DNA of 64,000 nt from NCBI RefSeq assembly GCF_015864955.1, contig NZ_JADYWE010000001.1, forward strand, positions 1,674,001-1,738,000, written 5' to 3'. A program made the position numbers and the translations under genes. The notes under the pieces were generated by a model. The model made no database searches. It was not told the origin of the DNA and saw only the letters and a program-made list of their open reading frames with translations. The stretch comes from Salinibacterium sp. NK8237 (GTDB lineage: Bacteria > Actinomycetota > Actinomycetes > Actinomycetales > Microbacteriaceae). Shown here piece after piece: positions 8,258-15,900 of the stretch. Numbering within the stretch: the first letter of the stretch is position 1; the number at the start of each line of letters is the position of its first letter.

Positions 8258-8746
8258 CTAGGTGCGACTAATGCAGAGAGCTAGGAGATCAGGATGCGGC
8301 GGCGGCACCACACGCGCCCATCGCGGAGACTGCGCCGGAGCGATCAACCGCTGCTCAAGGTATTGACCCCATCCCCGCACCAGTCTGGGCGAGGCAAGGA
8401 GGAGCGAAACGGTGAGGAGGGCGAGCACGCACCACATGAGAGCCATGGATGCGTCGCCACCACACCCCGAGCAGTCGACTGCGCTGAGCGCTGGGGTAAT
8501 CAACGTAGCTTCCTCGACGGTGGCGCTCCCCATCGACATGGTGGCCGCCATCGCCGACTCAGAATGCGAGGTGGACGACACGAGTGAGTGCATCGCCACA
8601 ATGCCCGTGATGAGTGCCAGCGCGAGGCAGGCCATCGCAACAAACTGCCACGACGCTCGCAGTATGCGCGAAAAGGAGTTGCTCACGCGCTGTGCGGGCG
8701 CAGCGTCAACGCGACGCTGAACCCTATCCGCGCTGAGTGGTGTCAT
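8258..8746 (-). CDS. DUF6153-like small membrane protein
   Basis: A 162-residue protein with two membrane segments (about 34-54 and 103-123). Between them is an exported loop of about 50 residues rich in Met, His and Ser, with the motif CSGCGG. This layout resembles DUF6153 of actinobacteria, which often neighbours DUF305. The family assignment is from memory of the pattern and is moderate. Its loop could bind a soft metal together with the DUF305 lipoprotein encoded 89 bp downstream (inference). Confidence 0.6.
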   Translation of the reverse strand: MTPLSADRVQRRVDAAPAQRVSNSFSRILRASWQFVAMACLALALITGIVAMHSLVSSTSHSESAMAATMSMGSATVEEATLITPALSAVDCSGCGGDASMALMWCVLALLTVSLLLASPRLVRGWGQYLEQRLIAPAQSPRWARVVPPPHPDLLALCISRT

Positions 8747-8844
8747 TGCTCTTACTCTTCTGAAGGTGTGAGTTTCCGGCTGCCCTCCGCCGATTCTTGT
8801 CCATCTGCCTGTGCGACTCCCGAGACACTATCGGCGCGCGGCAG

Positions 8845-9393
8845 TCACTCTCGCACCCAGACTCCATCGACCAGGCGATAGATAATCCGATGGTGTTTTC
8901 GGTCAGTGGATCCCTGCCAGAACTCGACGTGCTCAGCCTTCAGCCGCCACAGAACCCAGCCGTCTGGGTCAGCATTCTCCCGCGCTGCAGCATCTCGCAA
9001 TGCAAAGTCAGCTTCGCTATCGGCTCGGCTTGCTTCAAGCACCGGGCCTCTTACCCGAACGGCGCGCACAAGCGGTTGCCACCAGAAGTTGAGCGCTGCG
9101 GCCGGATGCGCGGCAAGCTGCACCCCTTTGGCGCTGGCTCGGGGGCCAGCGAACGCCCACCCCCGATCATCCACATCTTTGACGATGAGGGTTCTTGCAT
9201 CGGGAGTGCCCTCAGCATCGACGGTGGCGAGAGTCATCGCCAGTGGTTCCGCAACAGACGCTTCAAGCGCAGCCTCAAGCCATTCATAGAAGAGCGTCAC
9301 CGGGTCTGCGGGAAGCGCAGCGTTGTTGAGGGCGGGGCTTGTGCCCACAAGTGTTGGAATCGCCCTCAGCTTCGCGGCGGTGTCGCTCGTCAT
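8845..9393 (-). CDS. Pyridoxamine 5'-phosphate oxidase family protein (PdxH-like)
   Basis: A 182-residue flavin split-barrel protein. AMTLATVDAEGTPDARTLIVKDVDDRG in parts is the classic PdxH FMN-binding segment, followed by FWWQPLVRAVRVRGPV and EFWQGSTDRKHHRI. PdxH is usually about 210 residues and ends W..ERL-P; here the protein ends WVRE, so the last three or four residues are missing. It lies 19 bp downstream of a PLP-dependent aminotransferase in the same direction, which suggests PLP supply for that enzyme (inference). A true PdxH or a divergent PNPOx-like oxidase are both possible. Confidence 0.75.
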   Translation of the reverse strand: MTSDTAAKLRAIPTLVGTSPALNNAALPADPVTLFYEWLEAALEASVAEPLAMTLATVDAEGTPDARTLIVKDVDDRGWAFAGPRASAKGVQLAAHPAAALNFWWQPLVRAVRVRGPVLEASRADSEADFALRDAAARENADPDGWVLWRLKAEHVEFWQGSTDRKHHRIIYRLVDGVWVRE

Positions 9394-9412
9394 GACACCA
9401 GAGTGCCACGTT

Positions 9413-10738
9413 TCACGCCAGTTCGGCCGTCAGCACCGCATCGTAGATCTCCATCGCCTCAGCGATTTCGGCAGGCGTGACGACACACGGCGGCAACACA
9501 TGGATGCGGTTCTCCGCCACAAAGGGCAGCAGACCGCGCTCCACGAGGCCAGCCCGAATGCGTCCCATCGTTGCGGCCGGCACGGGTTCACGGGTCGCCC
9601 GGTCGGTGACGAGTTCGAGGGCCCAGAACACTCCGCGGCCACGCACTTCGCCAATGGCCTCATGCCGTTCGGCAAGAGCCTCAAGCGCCGGGCCAATGTG
9701 GTTCTCCCCGATGTCGCGCACGTGCTCGAGCACGCCCTCCGACGCAATGGTGTCGAGCGAGGCCACAATCGTGGCAGCAGCAAGCGGATGCCCCGAATAC
9801 GTCAACCCGCCGGGGAACACCCGGTCGTTGAAGTGCGCCGCAATCGGGTCGTCGATGATCACACCGCCGATGGGAACGTAGCCCGAGTTCACGCCCTTGG
9901 CGAAGGTGATGAGGTCGGGTCGCGCATCGAAGGCGTCGAACGCGAACCACTCGCCGGTGCGCCCGAAGCCACACATCACTTCGTCGAAGATCAGCAGGAT
10001 GCCGTGCTGATCACACAGTTCGCGCACGCCGGCAAGGTAACCGGGCGGCGGAAGCATGATGCCCGGAGTTCCCGGCACGGGTTCGAGCAGTACTGCGGCA
10101 ATCGTCTCTGCGCCTTCGGCCTCGATCACGCGCCGCAAGTGCTGCAGCGCACGTTCGCTTTCTTGCTCGGGCGTCGTCGCCCAAAACTCGGAGCGATACA
10201 GGTAAGGGCCGAAGAAGTGCACGTGGCCGCGCGCGAACTCGTTAGGGATGCGGCGCGGGTCACCGGTGGCGACGATGCTGCTGCCGGTGTTGCCGTGATA
10301 CGAGCGGTACGCCGAGAGAATCTTGTCGCGCCCGGTGTAGAGCCGCGCCATCCGCATCGCATTCTCGTTGGCGTCAGAGCCGCCATTCGTGAAAAACACG
10401 CGATTGAATCCCTCGGGCGCTATCGCCGCCAATCGCTTTGCCGCCTCGCCACGAGTGATGTTGGCCGTCGGCGGTGAGATCGTTGCGAGCAGCTGAGACT
10501 GCACCCGGATAGCCTCAAGCAGGGCCGGATGCTGGTGCCCCAAATTCACATTGACGTGCTGGCTAGAAAAGTCGAGATATTCGTTTCCGGCGTGATCCCA
10601 CACGCGGGTGCCGAGCCCACTCTTGATGCTCACGGCCGAAGCATGGGCGGGAGTCTGCGCCGACCACGAATGAAAGATGTGCGCCTGATCGAGCTCGAGC
10701 GCGTAGGCATCGAGGTCGTCGGTGTTCTGCTCGGTCAT
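9413..10738 (-). CDS. Class III PLP-dependent aminotransferase (omega-amino acid / beta-alanine type)
   Basis: A 441-residue enzyme with the class III marks: YLDFSSQHVNVNLGHQHP near the N-terminus, FFTNGGSDANENAMRMAR (phosphate binding), YRSYHGNTG, IFDEVMCGFGRTG, and ITFAKGVNSGYVPIGG holding the PLP-lysine. ATG at 10738 is chosen because GAAAGG lies upstream. As last catabolic step in a cluster with dihydropyrimidinase and N-carbamoyl-beta-alanine amidase, it fits a beta-alanine (or 3-aminoisobutyrate):2-oxoacid aminotransferase giving malonate semialdehyde. The substrate is inferred from context. Confidence 0.85.
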   Translation of the reverse strand: MTEQNTDDLDAYALELDQAHIFHSWSAQTPAHASAVSIKSGLGTRVWDHAGNEYLDFSSQHVNVNLGHQHPALLEAIRVQSQLLATISPPTANITRGEAAKRLAAIAPEGFNRVFFTNGGSDANENAMRMARLYTGRDKILSAYRSYHGNTGSSIVATGDPRRIPNEFARGHVHFFGPYLYRSEFWATTPEQESERALQHLRRVIEAEGAETIAAVLLEPVPGTPGIMLPPPGYLAGVRELCDQHGILLIFDEVMCGFGRTGEWFAFDAFDARPDLITFAKGVNSGYVPIGGVIIDDPIAAHFNDRVFPGGLTYSGHPLAAATIVASLDTIASEGVLEHVRDIGENHIGPALEALAERHEAIGEVRGRGVFWALELVTDRATREPVPAATMGRIRAGLVERGLLPFVAENRIHVLPPCVVTPAEIAEAMEIYDAVLTAELA

Positions 10739-10820
10739 GGCGCGAGGCCTTTCGATCCGGGGTGGCAAGGAGATGGCACGAAGGTGGTGCGGGGCGCTGG
10801 TGTGACGCCGTGAACGCAAC

Positions 10821-10854
10821 GGATGCCGCCCTCACCAGAGTAAGGGCGGCATCC
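10821..10854 (-). terminator. Strong hairpin after the NMT1-type binding-protein gene
   Basis: GGATGCCGCCCT (10821-10832) pairs without mismatch with AGGGCGGCATCC (10843-10854) around a 10-base loop, 22 bases after the binding-protein stop and before the aminotransferase gene. No T run follows, so partial termination or mRNA protection is likely. Confidence 0.8.
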
Positions 10855-10876
10855 GACTAGCGGTTATTCAGTGTGA

Positions 10877-12022
10877 CTAGTTGCCGCCCTCGAGGAGGGT
10901 GACGTCGATCGGTGCGAAGCTGGAACCGGTGGTGTCAACACCCTCGGCTTCGAGCTCTTCAAGTGCCTGCATGATCCAGTCGTTCGACCATGCTGTTGCC
11001 GGCGGTGCCGTGGTGATGGGGCTTGCGCCCGTCTCGTTGACGGCACTGATGGCGCCTTCAACGGTGCGGTCCCACGCGGCTTCATCGATGACGCCGATGC
11101 CGTTCTCGGCCGGCCAGATCAGCTTGTTGGTCTCGTTGACCATCCACAGTTCGTGGCTGGGGCCCCAACCGGAACCGGCAGCGACGGTGCCTTCGGCAGC
11201 ATCTTCAGGGTTCTCAGCCGAGTAGATCCAGCCCTTGACTACAGCCTTAAGGAAGGCGACCGTGGTCTCCTGGTAGTCCTCGTCGCTGTCGAGACGCTCG
11301 GTGTCAGCCCAGATTGCATCCTGGAGCATGGCGCCAACGGTGTCTTCGTAGCTGATGACGTTGAAGTCTTCAGGCTGGTACAGCTCTCCGGTGTCGGGGT
11401 CGGTCGACTCGAGCAGCTGAGCGTACTCGTTGTACGTCATGGCCTGCGCGGCGTCGATGTCGCCCTGCAGGAAGGCGTTCATGTTGAAGTCCTGCGTGAT
11501 GATCTGCACGGTCGAGGAGTCGAGTCCTTCAGCAGCCATTGCTGCGAAGATCTCCCACTCGTTTCCGAAGCCCCACGAGCCAATCTTCTTGCCCTCGAAG
11601 TCAGCGACGGAGTCAATGCCCGAGTCAGCCCATGACACCTGAAGGGTGCCCGACTTTTGGAAGATCTGTGCGATGTCGGTGAGGTTAGCGCCCTGCTCGA
11701 TGGAGCCGAGAACCTTGGGAACCCAAGCTACGGCGTAGTCAACGTCGCCGTTGGCGAGAGCGTCTTGCGGAACGATGTCGCCACCCGACGGGATGATTTC
11801 GACGCTGAGGCCTTCTTCTTCAAAGTAGCCCTGATCGACTGCGGCGAAGTAACCAGCGAACTGGCCCTGGGGCAGCCACTGGAGCTGGAGCTTGATTTCG
11901 GTGAGTTCTTCAGCTGATCCGCTGTCTCCCTCATCGGTTGTGGTGGAGCATGCTGCGAGGAGGACCGCTGCCGTTACGGCGAACGCTCCAGCCGCGAGTG
12001 CGCGGCGTTTGGTGAACTTCAT
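10877..12022 (-). CDS. ABC transporter substrate-binding lipoprotein, NMT1/ThiY-like
   Basis: A 381-residue lipoprotein (lipobox LAAC) with the NMT1/THI5-like opening KLQLQWLPQGQFAGYFAA followed by DQGYFEEEGLSVEI, then VSWADSGI, KKIGSWGFGNEWEI and an aromatic-rich second lobe. ThiY and relatives bind pyrimidine-type thiamine precursors. Since the gene lies inside a pyrimidine-degradation cluster, a pyrimidine or hydantoin ligand is likely (inference). GTCTGGAAGGT-like ribosome site (GGAAGG) six bases before the ATG at 12022 fixes the start. Confidence 0.85.
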   Translation of the reverse strand: MKFTKRRALAAGAFAVTAAVLLAACSTTTDEGDSGSAEELTEIKLQLQWLPQGQFAGYFAAVDQGYFEEEGLSVEIIPSGGDIVPQDALANGDVDYAVAWVPKVLGSIEQGANLTDIAQIFQKSGTLQVSWADSGIDSVADFEGKKIGSWGFGNEWEIFAAMAAEGLDSSTVQIITQDFNMNAFLQGDIDAAQAMTYNEYAQLLESTDPDTGELYQPEDFNVISYEDTVGAMLQDAIWADTERLDSDEDYQETTVAFLKAVVKGWIYSAENPEDAAEGTVAAGSGWGPSHELWMVNETNKLIWPAENGIGVIDEAAWDRTVEGAISAVNETGASPITTAPPATAWSNDWIMQALEELEAEGVDTTGSSFAPIDVTLLEGGN

Positions 12023-12112
12023 GTCAGACCTTCCAGATTCACGGTGCAAGTGGATACTGCTGGTAGAGCTGGTGGAGCGGTTATCTCCTTCCCTGTTCTG
12101 CGCGGGGTGCTG

Positions 12113-12958
12113 TCATCGGGAGCCCCCGGTCGGTACACGGCGCAGCACTAGTCGTTCGAGTGCGAGCGTCGCGAGGTAAAAGAGCAGACCGAGTGCGATG
12201 GATGCCCCGACATAGGCCCAGGCGCGGGAATACGCGCTTGAGGCTGCCGAGGTCGCAATCAGACTGCCGAGGCCGCCGCGTGGTCCACCGAAGTATTCCG
12301 CCACAAGGGCGGAGATAACGGCGAGCGACGAAGCGATACGGATGCCAGTGAGAATAAAGGGGCGGGCTGTCGGCAGGGTGAGCGAGCGCAACATCTGTCC
12401 GGAGCTTGCCGCGTAGGCCTTCATCAGGTCACGGTGCACTGGCCGCGTTTGGCGGAATCCGCGCAGGGTGTTGATGAAGATGGGAACGAACGAGGCGATC
12501 GCGGCAATCGCTTGGCGACCGAACTGGCTGTCGGCCCCGAACATGGAGTTGAGCACCGGGGCGAGAGCCACGATCGGAACGACCGCGAGCGCAGCAATGA
12601 TCGGTGCACTCATCTGGTCGGCGATGCGCCACCGGGCGGCGACCGCAGCGAGAACGATTCCGAGCAGCGAACCGACGAGCAAACCCAGGAGGCTGTTCGT
12701 TCCGGTGAGCACCGTTGCCGAGACGACGGCTGGCCAGTACGCGACCAGTTCCGCCATGATCGAAGTCGGGCTCGGCAGCAGGTAGTCGGAGACGCCACCG
12801 ACGGTGACGAGAAACTGCCAGATGGCGAGCACGATGATTCCGAGCGTGACGGGCGCGACCACGCGAAGGATCGACTCCGTGCGCGGGCTCCAGTCTTTGC
12901 TGCGGGTGGCTCCGGTTCCGGCGCCAATGATCGCGTTAGCTGTCGTGTTTGTCGTCAT
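12113..12958 (-). CDS. ABC transporter permease, SsuC/ThiX type
   Basis: A 281-residue membrane protein with about six helices and the EAA loop around DLMKAYAASSGQMLRSLTLP, placing it in the SsuC/TauC/ThiX family that works with NMT1-like binding proteins. Its start ATG overlaps the stop of the ATPase gene by four bases (ATGA, 12955-12958), showing translational coupling. With the permease at 13845 it gives two distinct permease subunits for one importer. Confidence 0.88.
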   Translation of the reverse strand: MTTNTTANAIIGAGTGATRSKDWSPRTESILRVVAPVTLGIIVLAIWQFLVTVGGVSDYLLPSPTSIMAELVAYWPAVVSATVLTGTNSLLGLLVGSLLGIVLAAVAARWRIADQMSAPIIAALAVVPIVALAPVLNSMFGADSQFGRQAIAAIASFVPIFINTLRGFRQTRPVHRDLMKAYAASSGQMLRSLTLPTARPFILTGIRIASSLAVISALVAEYFGGPRGGLGSLIATSAASSAYSRAWAYVGASIALGLLFYLATLALERLVLRRVPTGGSR

Positions 12959-13848
12959 CGAGTGTCCACTCCCCGGGCGGAGCGCGGTGCGGGGTTTTCC
13001 GCATCCGAGGCTCCGCCGTGCAGTGCTTCGCGCACTTCGGTCACCATCTCGAAGAAGGAGGATGCTTCGCGCAGGTCGTCGTCGCGTTCTTCGCGGCCGT
13101 CAGCAGCATCCAATCGCATCGGGATGATGTCGCTGATGCGACCTGGTCGCGGCGACATGACCACAACGCGGTCGGAGAGGAACACGGCTTCAGGAATCGA
13201 GTGGGTCACGAACACGACGGCAGCTCCGGTATCGGCGGCGATGCGCACGAGGTCGGTCTGCATCTTCTCGCGGGTCATCTCGTCGAGGGCGCCGAATGGT
13301 TCATCCATCAGCAACAGTCGCGGCTGTTCCGCGAGCGAGCGGGCAATCGCCACACGCTGCTGCATTCCGCCCGACAGCTGGTCGGGAAAACGATCAGCGA
13401 ATTCGGTGAGGCCAACCATCTCGAGTAGGTCAGCAACGCGAGTGCGCCGGGCAGAGGATGCCACCCCGTGCAGTTCCAGCGGAAGCGCAACGTTCGCGGC
13501 CACAGTGCGCCACGGCAAAAGCCCGGCCTGCTGAAAAGCGATGCCGTAATCCTGGTCGAGGCGAGCTTGCGTTGCGGTCTTACCGAACACGGTCAGTTCG
13601 CCCGAGGTCGGAACATCGAGGTCAGCAATGAGCCTCATGAGGGTTGACTTGCCACAGCCCGACGGCCCGATGAGCGAGACGAATTCGCCGGCCTCAACAG
13701 TGAGGTCGATTCCTTCGAGCGCATGAACGACGCCCGAGGCGGTCTGGAACTGCTTGTTGAGTCCGCGAACTTCCACGGCGGCGTCGGCACCAGCAGCGCC
13801 GGTCATCGTTTCAGCGGCGGGAGTGGTGGTCGGGATCTGGTCGCTCAT
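12955..13848 (-). CDS. ABC transporter ATP-binding protein, SsuB/TauB type
   Basis: A 297-residue ATPase with Walker [11 protein letters not shown]-loop AFQQAGLLPWRTV, signature [13 protein letters not shown], Walker B LLLMDEPFGALD and H-loop FVTHSIPEA, the nitrate/sulfonate/taurine subgroup. The start at 13848 overlaps the preceding permease stop by four bases (ATGA); longer in-frame starts would extend into that gene. It is encoded between the two permeases of the same importer. Confidence 0.9.
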   Translation of the reverse strand: MSDQIPTTTPAAETMTGAAGADAAVEVRGLNKQFQTASGVVHALEGIDLTVEAGEFVSLIGPSGCGKSTLMRLIADLDVPTSGELTVFGKTATQARLDQDYGIAFQQAGLLPWRTVAANVALPLELHGVASSARRTRVADLLEMVGLTEFADRFPDQLSGGMQQRVAIARSLAEQPRLLLMDEPFGALDEMTREKMQTDLVRIAADTGAAVVFVTHSIPEAVFLSDRVVVMSPRPGRISDIIPMRLDAADGREERDDDLREASSFFEMVTEVREALHGGASDAENPAPRSARGVDTR

Positions 13849-14798
13849 GCGGCCTCCTCGGTTCGTCTGTAGTCCTTGAGAATGATGCCGAGCAGCGCAA
13901 CGGAACCGGCGGCCACAAGGCCGAGCACGATCGCGCCGAAGATGGGGCCCCACGCCTTCGAGGGATCGCCCGATGCTTGACCGGCAAATTGAATGAGTAG
14001 GCGTCCGATGCCGCCTTGAAGTCCGGTCGATACTTCCGCGACAACCGCGCCGATGACAGCGTTCGCTGCTCCGAGTCGCAGCGCAGGCAGAAGGTACGGA
14101 ACGGCTGCGGGCAAGCGCAGTCGCACGAGCGTCGGCCAGTAGCCAGCGGCATACGTGTCGAAGAGCTCAACGTGGATGCGGTCAGGAGACTGCAGTCCCT
14201 TGAGCGCGCCAACGGTGATGGGGAAGAACGCCAGGTAGCTCGCAATGAGCGCCACCGACATCCAGTCTTGCCATTCGAAGGAACCGATCTCGACTCGCGA
14301 GCCCCAGCTTTTGACGATAGGCGCGAAGGCGATGAGCGGCACGGTTTGGCTGATGACGATCCAGGGAAGCAGACCGAATTCGGCGAGACGCCAGCGTTGC
14401 ATGAGGAGCGCGAAGACGACTCCCACAATCACTCCGACAGCCCAGCCAGCAGCAGCGATTCCGAGCGTCATGAGCGAGGCAAGCGCCACGACTGCCCAGA
14501 GCGGAAGCGCACCATCTGCTCGCGTGACGGGCTCCGCGAGCCGCGTCATCATGTCCCACAGGTGAGGCATAGCGAGGTCGGTCGTGCGCGGAAGCACGCG
14601 AAGTTCGCCGATGAGTACGCCGTTGTCTGGGCCGAAGAACTTGTAGCCCTCCCAGATGAGTGCGATGAGCGCTACGCCAGCGATGCCCCAGAGGAAGCCG
14701 CCGAGCAGCCGAGTGCGCGCGGGGTTAGCCACCGCACCCGGCGAACTCGCAGGGCGGACGGCAACCTCCCCACGCTGATCGTTTCGGGTTGCCGTCAT
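13845..14798 (-). CDS. ABC transporter permease, SsuC/ThiX type
   Basis: A 317-residue membrane protein with about six helices and an EAA loop near VELFDTYAAGYWPTLVRLRLP. It starts four bases after the stop of the luciferase-like oxidoreductase gene and overlaps the ATPase start by four bases, so it is clearly in the same transcript. It is only distantly similar to the other permease of this cluster, suggesting a heteromeric channel. Confidence 0.88.
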   Translation of the reverse strand: MTATRNDQRGEVAVRPASSPGAVANPARTRLLGGFLWGIAGVALIALIWEGYKFFGPDNGVLIGELRVLPRTTDLAMPHLWDMMTRLAEPVTRADGALPLWAVVALASLMTLGIAAAGWAVGVIVGVVFALLMQRWRLAEFGLLPWIVISQTVPLIAFAPIVKSWGSRVEIGSFEWQDWMSVALIASYLAFFPITVGALKGLQSPDRIHVELFDTYAAGYWPTLVRLRLPAAVPYLLPALRLGAANAVIGAVVAEVSTGLQGGIGRLLIQFAGQASGDPSKAWGPIFGAIVLGLVAAGSVALLGIILKDYRRTEEAA

Positions 14799-14802
14799 CG
14801 GG

Positions 14803-15819
14803 TTAGACCTTCGCCGTCACTGTTTCGGTGAGGGCCGGGATTACCGTCTCGCCGTAGACCCGCATGGTCTCTTCTTTGTTGTCATGCTGCAGGTAGCCAG
14901 CGAACTGATCGACACCGAGTTCGCGCAACTTCTCGAGCTTCTCGATGTGCTCCTCGGCGGTCCCCATGACGCAGAACCGGTCGACGATCTCGTCGGGCAC
15001 AAACGCCGCGTGCGTGTTGCCCGCTTGGCCGTGCTGGTTGTAGTCGTAGCCTTCACGCTTTTCGATGTAGTCGGTGAGCGCCTTCGGCACGTCTCCGTCA
15101 GAGCCGTACTTCTTCACGATGTCAGCGACGTGGTTTCCCACCATGCCTCCGAACCAGCGGCACTGGTCGCGCATGTGCTCCCAGTCATCACCGATGTACA
15201 TCGGCGCGGCAACACAGAACTTGATCGACATCGGGTCGCGACCGACAGCCTCAGCGGCGTCGCGCACCTTCTTGATCATCCAGGCGGCAATATCGAGGTC
15301 AGCGAGCTGCAGGATAAAGCCGTCTCCGACTTCACCGGTGAGCTTGAGCGCGAGCGGGCCATAGGCCGCAACCCACATCTCGAGTTCAGAACCCTTGCTC
15401 CACGGCAGCTGCAACTGTGCTCCGCCGTATTCGACCGAACGCGAGTTAGCGAGTTCACGGATGACGTGAATCGACTCCCGCAGATCCTTCAGCGTTGTGG
15501 GCTTGCCGTTGGTCACGCGCACAGCCGAGTCGCCGCGGCCGATGCCACAGACGGTGCGGTTGCCGTACATCTCGTTGAGCGTGGCGTAGGTAGACGCCGT
15601 GACGGTCCAGTCGCGCGTGGCCGGGTTGGTCACCATCGGTCCGACGATCACCTTGCGTGTCTCGGCCAAGATCTGGCTGTAGATCACATAGGGCTCTTGC
15701 CACAGGATGTGCGAGTCAAAAGTCCAGACGTAGGTGAAGCCGTGCGCCTCTGCAAGCTTCGCGAGTTGAACGGTTCGTGCTGACGGCGGGTTGGTCTGAA
15801 GTACTGCTCCGAAGTCCAT
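14803..15819 (-). CDS. Luciferase-like (LLM) flavin/F420-dependent oxidoreductase of a pyrimidine cluster
   Basis: A 338-residue TIM-barrel enzyme of the bacterial luciferase/F420-reductase superfamily: MDFGAVLQTNPPSARTVQLA at the N-terminus, TYVWTFDSHILWQEPYV, GPMVTNPATRDWTV, and GIGRGDSAVR. The ATG at 15819 is chosen over one 12 bases upstream because GAGGAG then sits at proper spacing and because relatives start MDFG. This sequence type (as I recall, the CPS_4043-like family) is found next to dihydropyrimidinases. It may reduce or oxidise a pyrimidine ring using FMN or F420; cofactor and reaction are unknown. No dihydropyrimidine dehydrogenase gene is present in the cluster. Confidence 0.82.
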   Translation of the reverse strand: MDFGAVLQTNPPSARTVQLAKLAEAHGFTYVWTFDSHILWQEPYVIYSQILAETRKVIVGPMVTNPATRDWTVTASTYATLNEMYGNRTVCGIGRGDSAVRVTNGKPTTLKDLRESIHVIRELANSRSVEYGGAQLQLPWSKGSELEMWVAAYGPLALKLTGEVGDGFILQLADLDIAAWMIKKVRDAAEAVGRDPMSIKFCVAAPMYIGDDWEHMRDQCRWFGGMVGNHVADIVKKYGSDGDVPKALTDYIEKREGYDYNQHGQAGNTHAAFVPDEIVDRFCVMGTAEEHIEKLEKLRELGVDQFAGYLQHDNKEETMRVYGETVIPALTETVTAKV

Positions 15820-15854
15820 GGGGCTCCTCATTCGTGGTGGAAGGTCGTTTAAAG

Positions 15855-15890
15855 TGCAGCATCCGCTGGTGGTAGCCAGCGGATGCTGCA
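15855..15890 (-). terminator. Intercistronic hairpin between dihydropyrimidinase and LLM genes
   Basis: TGCAGCATCCGCTGG (15855-15869) and CCAGCGGATGCTGCA (15876-15890) form a perfect 15-bp stem with a 6-base loop, 11 bases after the dihydropyrimidinase stop. It should reduce or stabilise transcript segments between the hydrolase genes and the importer genes. Confidence 0.8.
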
Positions 15891-15900
15891 GCGAAACCGT

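Noticed and set aside
12434..13534. Open frame of 366 codons opposite the ABC permease and ATPase genes.
   Set aside because: Antisense to two genes with clear domains and overlapping stop/start coupling.
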